DNA of 64,000 nucleotides, taken from positions 16,142,681-16,206,680 of the forward strand of contig VZSR01003806.1 in assembly GCA_013398615.1 (NCBI GenBank), written 5' to 3'. The translations under genes were made by a program, and so were the position numbers. The notes under the pieces are model-generated. The model worked only from the letters and a program-made list of their open reading frames with translations. It made no database searches and was not told the DNA's origin. Positions within the stretch are counted from its first letter, which is position 1. Each line of letters opens with the position of its first letter. Below are positions 61,146 through 64,000 of the stretch, one piece after another. Source of the DNA: Brachypodius melanocephalos (lineage: Eukaryota; Chordata; Aves; Passeriformes; Pycnonotidae).

Positions 61146-64000
61146 GTAAGTTACAAAATTCTCTAACTTTCACCGGGCTCTGTGTTTGTTGAACAGTGGT
61201 GTGTGGAGAATAAGGTGCAAAAACTTGTTGAATTTCCAGTTGGCTCGTGGTGATTCTCATTTGGTCAACAAGGAAAAACTTTGAATCACCAGAGAAGTTT
61301 AATTCTGTCACTTTTTGTACTCACTGGCTCTATAGAAAAAGCAAAAAACGTGGAAATGGTATTAATTAACCCATTCATCTGCTTCTTCAAGGCAGAAAAA
61401 TCTGGCAGTGAAGTCAATCTGCTCAGTTGATGTTTACATACTGAATGTTGACATCCTGCAGCAAAGTTGTGGTTATCAGTAGGATCCTTATTATTGTATT
61501 CTATATTTATTTCATTTTGTACCATAGAATCAGGTTATTAACAAACCATACTCATCCCCTACGTTAGTATAAAATCACTCTCAAAATCTTCAGGTAAACA
61601 TTGCAACAATTTTTCTAACAAAATACTGTTATTAAAAAAAAATAAAAATTAAACAGTTGGTGCTCTCAGATGGGAGCTTAAGTCATAGCATTGAGCAGAC
61701 ACTGTGCTTTTACCTGACTAGTCATCTTATTTTGCAACAGAGGAAAATTGTTCCTGTCTGAGCCATGTTGTATAAAAACAACATCCGTCTTCTTACTGTG
61801 ATGACATTTTGGTCATTTGTAGCTGACATATTTGAAAATATTTCATTCAGGGTTTTGCTTACATAGTTGTTGCTAGGGTCAGCTCAGCCTCTCTCTCTCT
61901 GTGTTGCTTTCTGCATCCATCTGGAGGTGCAGATTTTAGTGCTGTACTGAATGTGTTGAGCAGACAGTGGGACATGCAGTAAAGGAGAAGCTCTCTGTGC
62001 CCTCAGATAACAGTGGATCTGTGGGTCACTCTGTGTGTGACTGCAGCATGCTGTGTGTGACAGAAAGCATCTGAGATGGAGTCACTAAAACATTTTGTGT
62101 GGTGGCTGCAGCATGGTGGATGTGCAGCACCCTGAGGAGCAGAGACAGTGACGCAGGAGAATCAGGCTCTCAGCTCATCTGGCTGATGTTTCATTTGGCA
62201 GCAGTGGCAGGAAGATTGGGTTTTGTTTGAAGTGATGGGGCAAGAAGTAGCAAGGCTATCCATGCAAAGCCTGTGAATTTTCTAGTCAGGAAGGTGATGT
62301 TTTCATATCACTTTTCTCATAAAAAGACTGGGGAGAAGCTTATCCTCATGGGGATTTGACAGAAATGAAGACAATGTAGAAGGGAAAACAGGAGCTCCAT
62401 TCCCTCAAAAATCCAGAGAAAACAAACAGAGCCTCCTGATGTATTTCCAAGAGGATTTCTCCTTCAAAGGCCTCCACAGCATTATTCTGTGGTCCTGGTC
62501 TCAAAGTCCACTAAAAAAAGGCACTAATGATTTCTTAATCTGACCTTAGCTCTCTAGTCCAAGCCTAACTGCATCAGGAAATGAGTCATACTTGAGAGCA
62601 CAAAATGGCATGTTTTGCTTTTCTGTGAGTAAAATCTGCCTCATCCTTTGAAGGTGGCCATGGCTCCTTTTCAAAACCATGATCTCAGACATGTCTCTGA
62701 ACTGGATTTTGTGATCAACAGACACATATTTCTCGCCTCAAATAGCAAAGTCCTTCAACATGTGAAAATGAAATAAACAAGAAATCAAATTCCAGCTCCA
62801 TGTGCTTGTTCCAGACAGAACTAAGTCCTGGAATTCTTTTAGAAGAAATGATAAACCCAAACAATTTGGTATTCTTATGGCCTAGAGAATGATACCAGTG
62901 TAGAAAACCTCCTGCTGGCTGTCTCTTTGTAGCTCTACACATTGTGGCTCTTGGTGTAGTGCTCTCCTACTTTCACTAAAATGGTGGGAGTGAAAGGGGA
63001 CAGGCTGGGATAAATGGCCATGACTGCACTTTCCTATTGCCTGTATATCAATACGTAGCCCTGTTTCCCCTCTCTTGCACTTGGAAACATGTTGTCTCTT
63101 GCTGCTGTTTCCTGGAGATCAGTGAAAGGTGCAGTGACCCTGGCACAGCCTGGGAAATGTGATGGAGGTACAAATGGGCTTCTCCATGCATCACTTCAAC
63201 CCTTTTTGTTGCTGCTTCAAGTAAGTGACCCCATCACTCTCTGAGATCAGGCAGTGCAGTCATTCTGCTCCTCTCTGTCACTCCCTGCCTGCCAGACTGT
63301 GGCAGAGATGTCCTGCCACGTGTCACTGGTCTCACCTGTGAGAAAACTGCCACGTGTCCTTGGCCAGTGCTACTGACCTGCTGTGCTGCTTCAGAAGAGG
63401 TGGCGAGAGCAAGAACAGTGATGGACATGGCTGTGGGTGGGAGAGCCTTCATGCAGACATTTCCTTTGTGAGGAATGGGGACAGAGCTTCTGCTTCTGGT
63501 GCTAAAGCATGGGAAGGATTTCTGCTGTTAGCAGAAATCACAGCTGAGAGGAACCCTGTGACACTGGCAGTGTTTATGTAGACCAAGGCCTAGTGAAGAA
63601 CTGGTGTCTTATCTCCCAGTCCTGGCAGGAGAATGTCTGCAAGGGCTCTCAGGTCATCATGTCCACACTGCTCTTCTCTAGCCTCAAAGCAGGACCTGGG
63701 CCCTATTCCAGATCTCCAGTAGGTGAAGGGATGAGGCAACAGCTCTGCTTTCTTCAAGCCATATCCATATTTCTTAAAGGTTCATTTGTCTACCTTCCAT
63801 ATTTTATTGGACGTGAGAATTCCTGCCAGACACACACAGTTTTGCTGATGAATCTGTTCTTAAATAAAGGTGTCATCTAACTTTTTGCCCAGCTGTATAT
63901 TTTTAAAATATTGGTTGTAATTACTCCAGTCAATGGGAATGTCTCAAGTCAGCAGTTCTCCATGTCAAATTATACCCCTTTGCACCGTGGGTTCAAGGCC
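61146..64000 (+). other. EVA1C: EVA1C intron after lectin domain 2 (5' part only)
   Basis: This is a phase-1 intron starting GTAAGT at 61146 and running off the window. I searched for the next exon, expected to continue the juxtamembrane segment, and did not find a convincing one. I see no CR1 copy here. A small group of CTGTGTGTGAC and CTGCAGCATG repeats occurs around 62025-62120. The rest is unremarkable unique sequence. Confidence 0.75.

Noticed and set aside
63974..64000. tRNA B-box-like sequence (GTGGGTTCAAGGCC) at the window edge
   Set aside because: It differs from the B-box consensus and no A-box or cloverleaf precedes it. The sequence stops at the edge.
61146..64000. Next EVA1C exon (juxtamembrane or transmembrane part)
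   Set aside because: I looked for an AG followed by a phase-1 continuation resembling the family after YTC and found none, so it is assumed to lie beyond the window.

Overview
The window is intronic, vertebrate-type DNA and almost certainly comes from a bird. About 18 fragments of CR1 LINEs are scattered through it, several ending in the octamer-like ATTCTATG/CATAGAAT tail typical of avian CR1. I see no Alu, L1 or other mammalian repeat. The DNA is AT-rich and CpG-poor, with no operon structure and no long open reading frames. I cannot fix the species from sequence alone.

One protein-coding gene is supported, on the + strand: four internal exons of EVA1C (eva-1 homolog C, FAM176C), a single-pass membrane protein with two SUEL/galactose-binding lectin domains. 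The exons are 21044-21258, 31365-31488, 46565-46717 and 61002-61145. All have AG acceptors and GT donors, and their phases (1-0, 0-1, 1-1, 1-1) join into one continuous frame of 212 codons. The first two exons encode lectin domain 1 and the last two encode lectin domain 2. Each domain has eight cysteines. The signal-peptide exon must lie before position 1. The transmembrane and cytoplasmic EVA1 part must lie after position 64000.

Layout: 1-21043 is the 3' part of a very long intron with CR1 copies, a T19 run, an (ATT)n microsatellite, a C/A-rich low-complexity tract and a TG/TA/CA compound repeat. Then come the first lectin exon; a 10.1 kb intron; the second exon; a 15.1 kb intron with CR1 copies on both strands and several unexplained palindromic or clustered motifs; the third exon; a 14.3 kb intron; the fourth exon; and 2.9 kb of the next intron. 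No RNA gene, CRISPR array, intact mobile element, processed pseudogene or second protein gene was found.

I did not find a new biological system. The most interesting leads are small. They include a quasi-palindrome inside a CR1 that looks like a template-switch scar, and a palindromic double POU octamer. Others are a FOX-core cluster, an E-box abutting a full CRE, a 16-bp palindrome next to POU/homeodomain-like sequence, and an intron position shifted by 26 nt between the two lectin domains.
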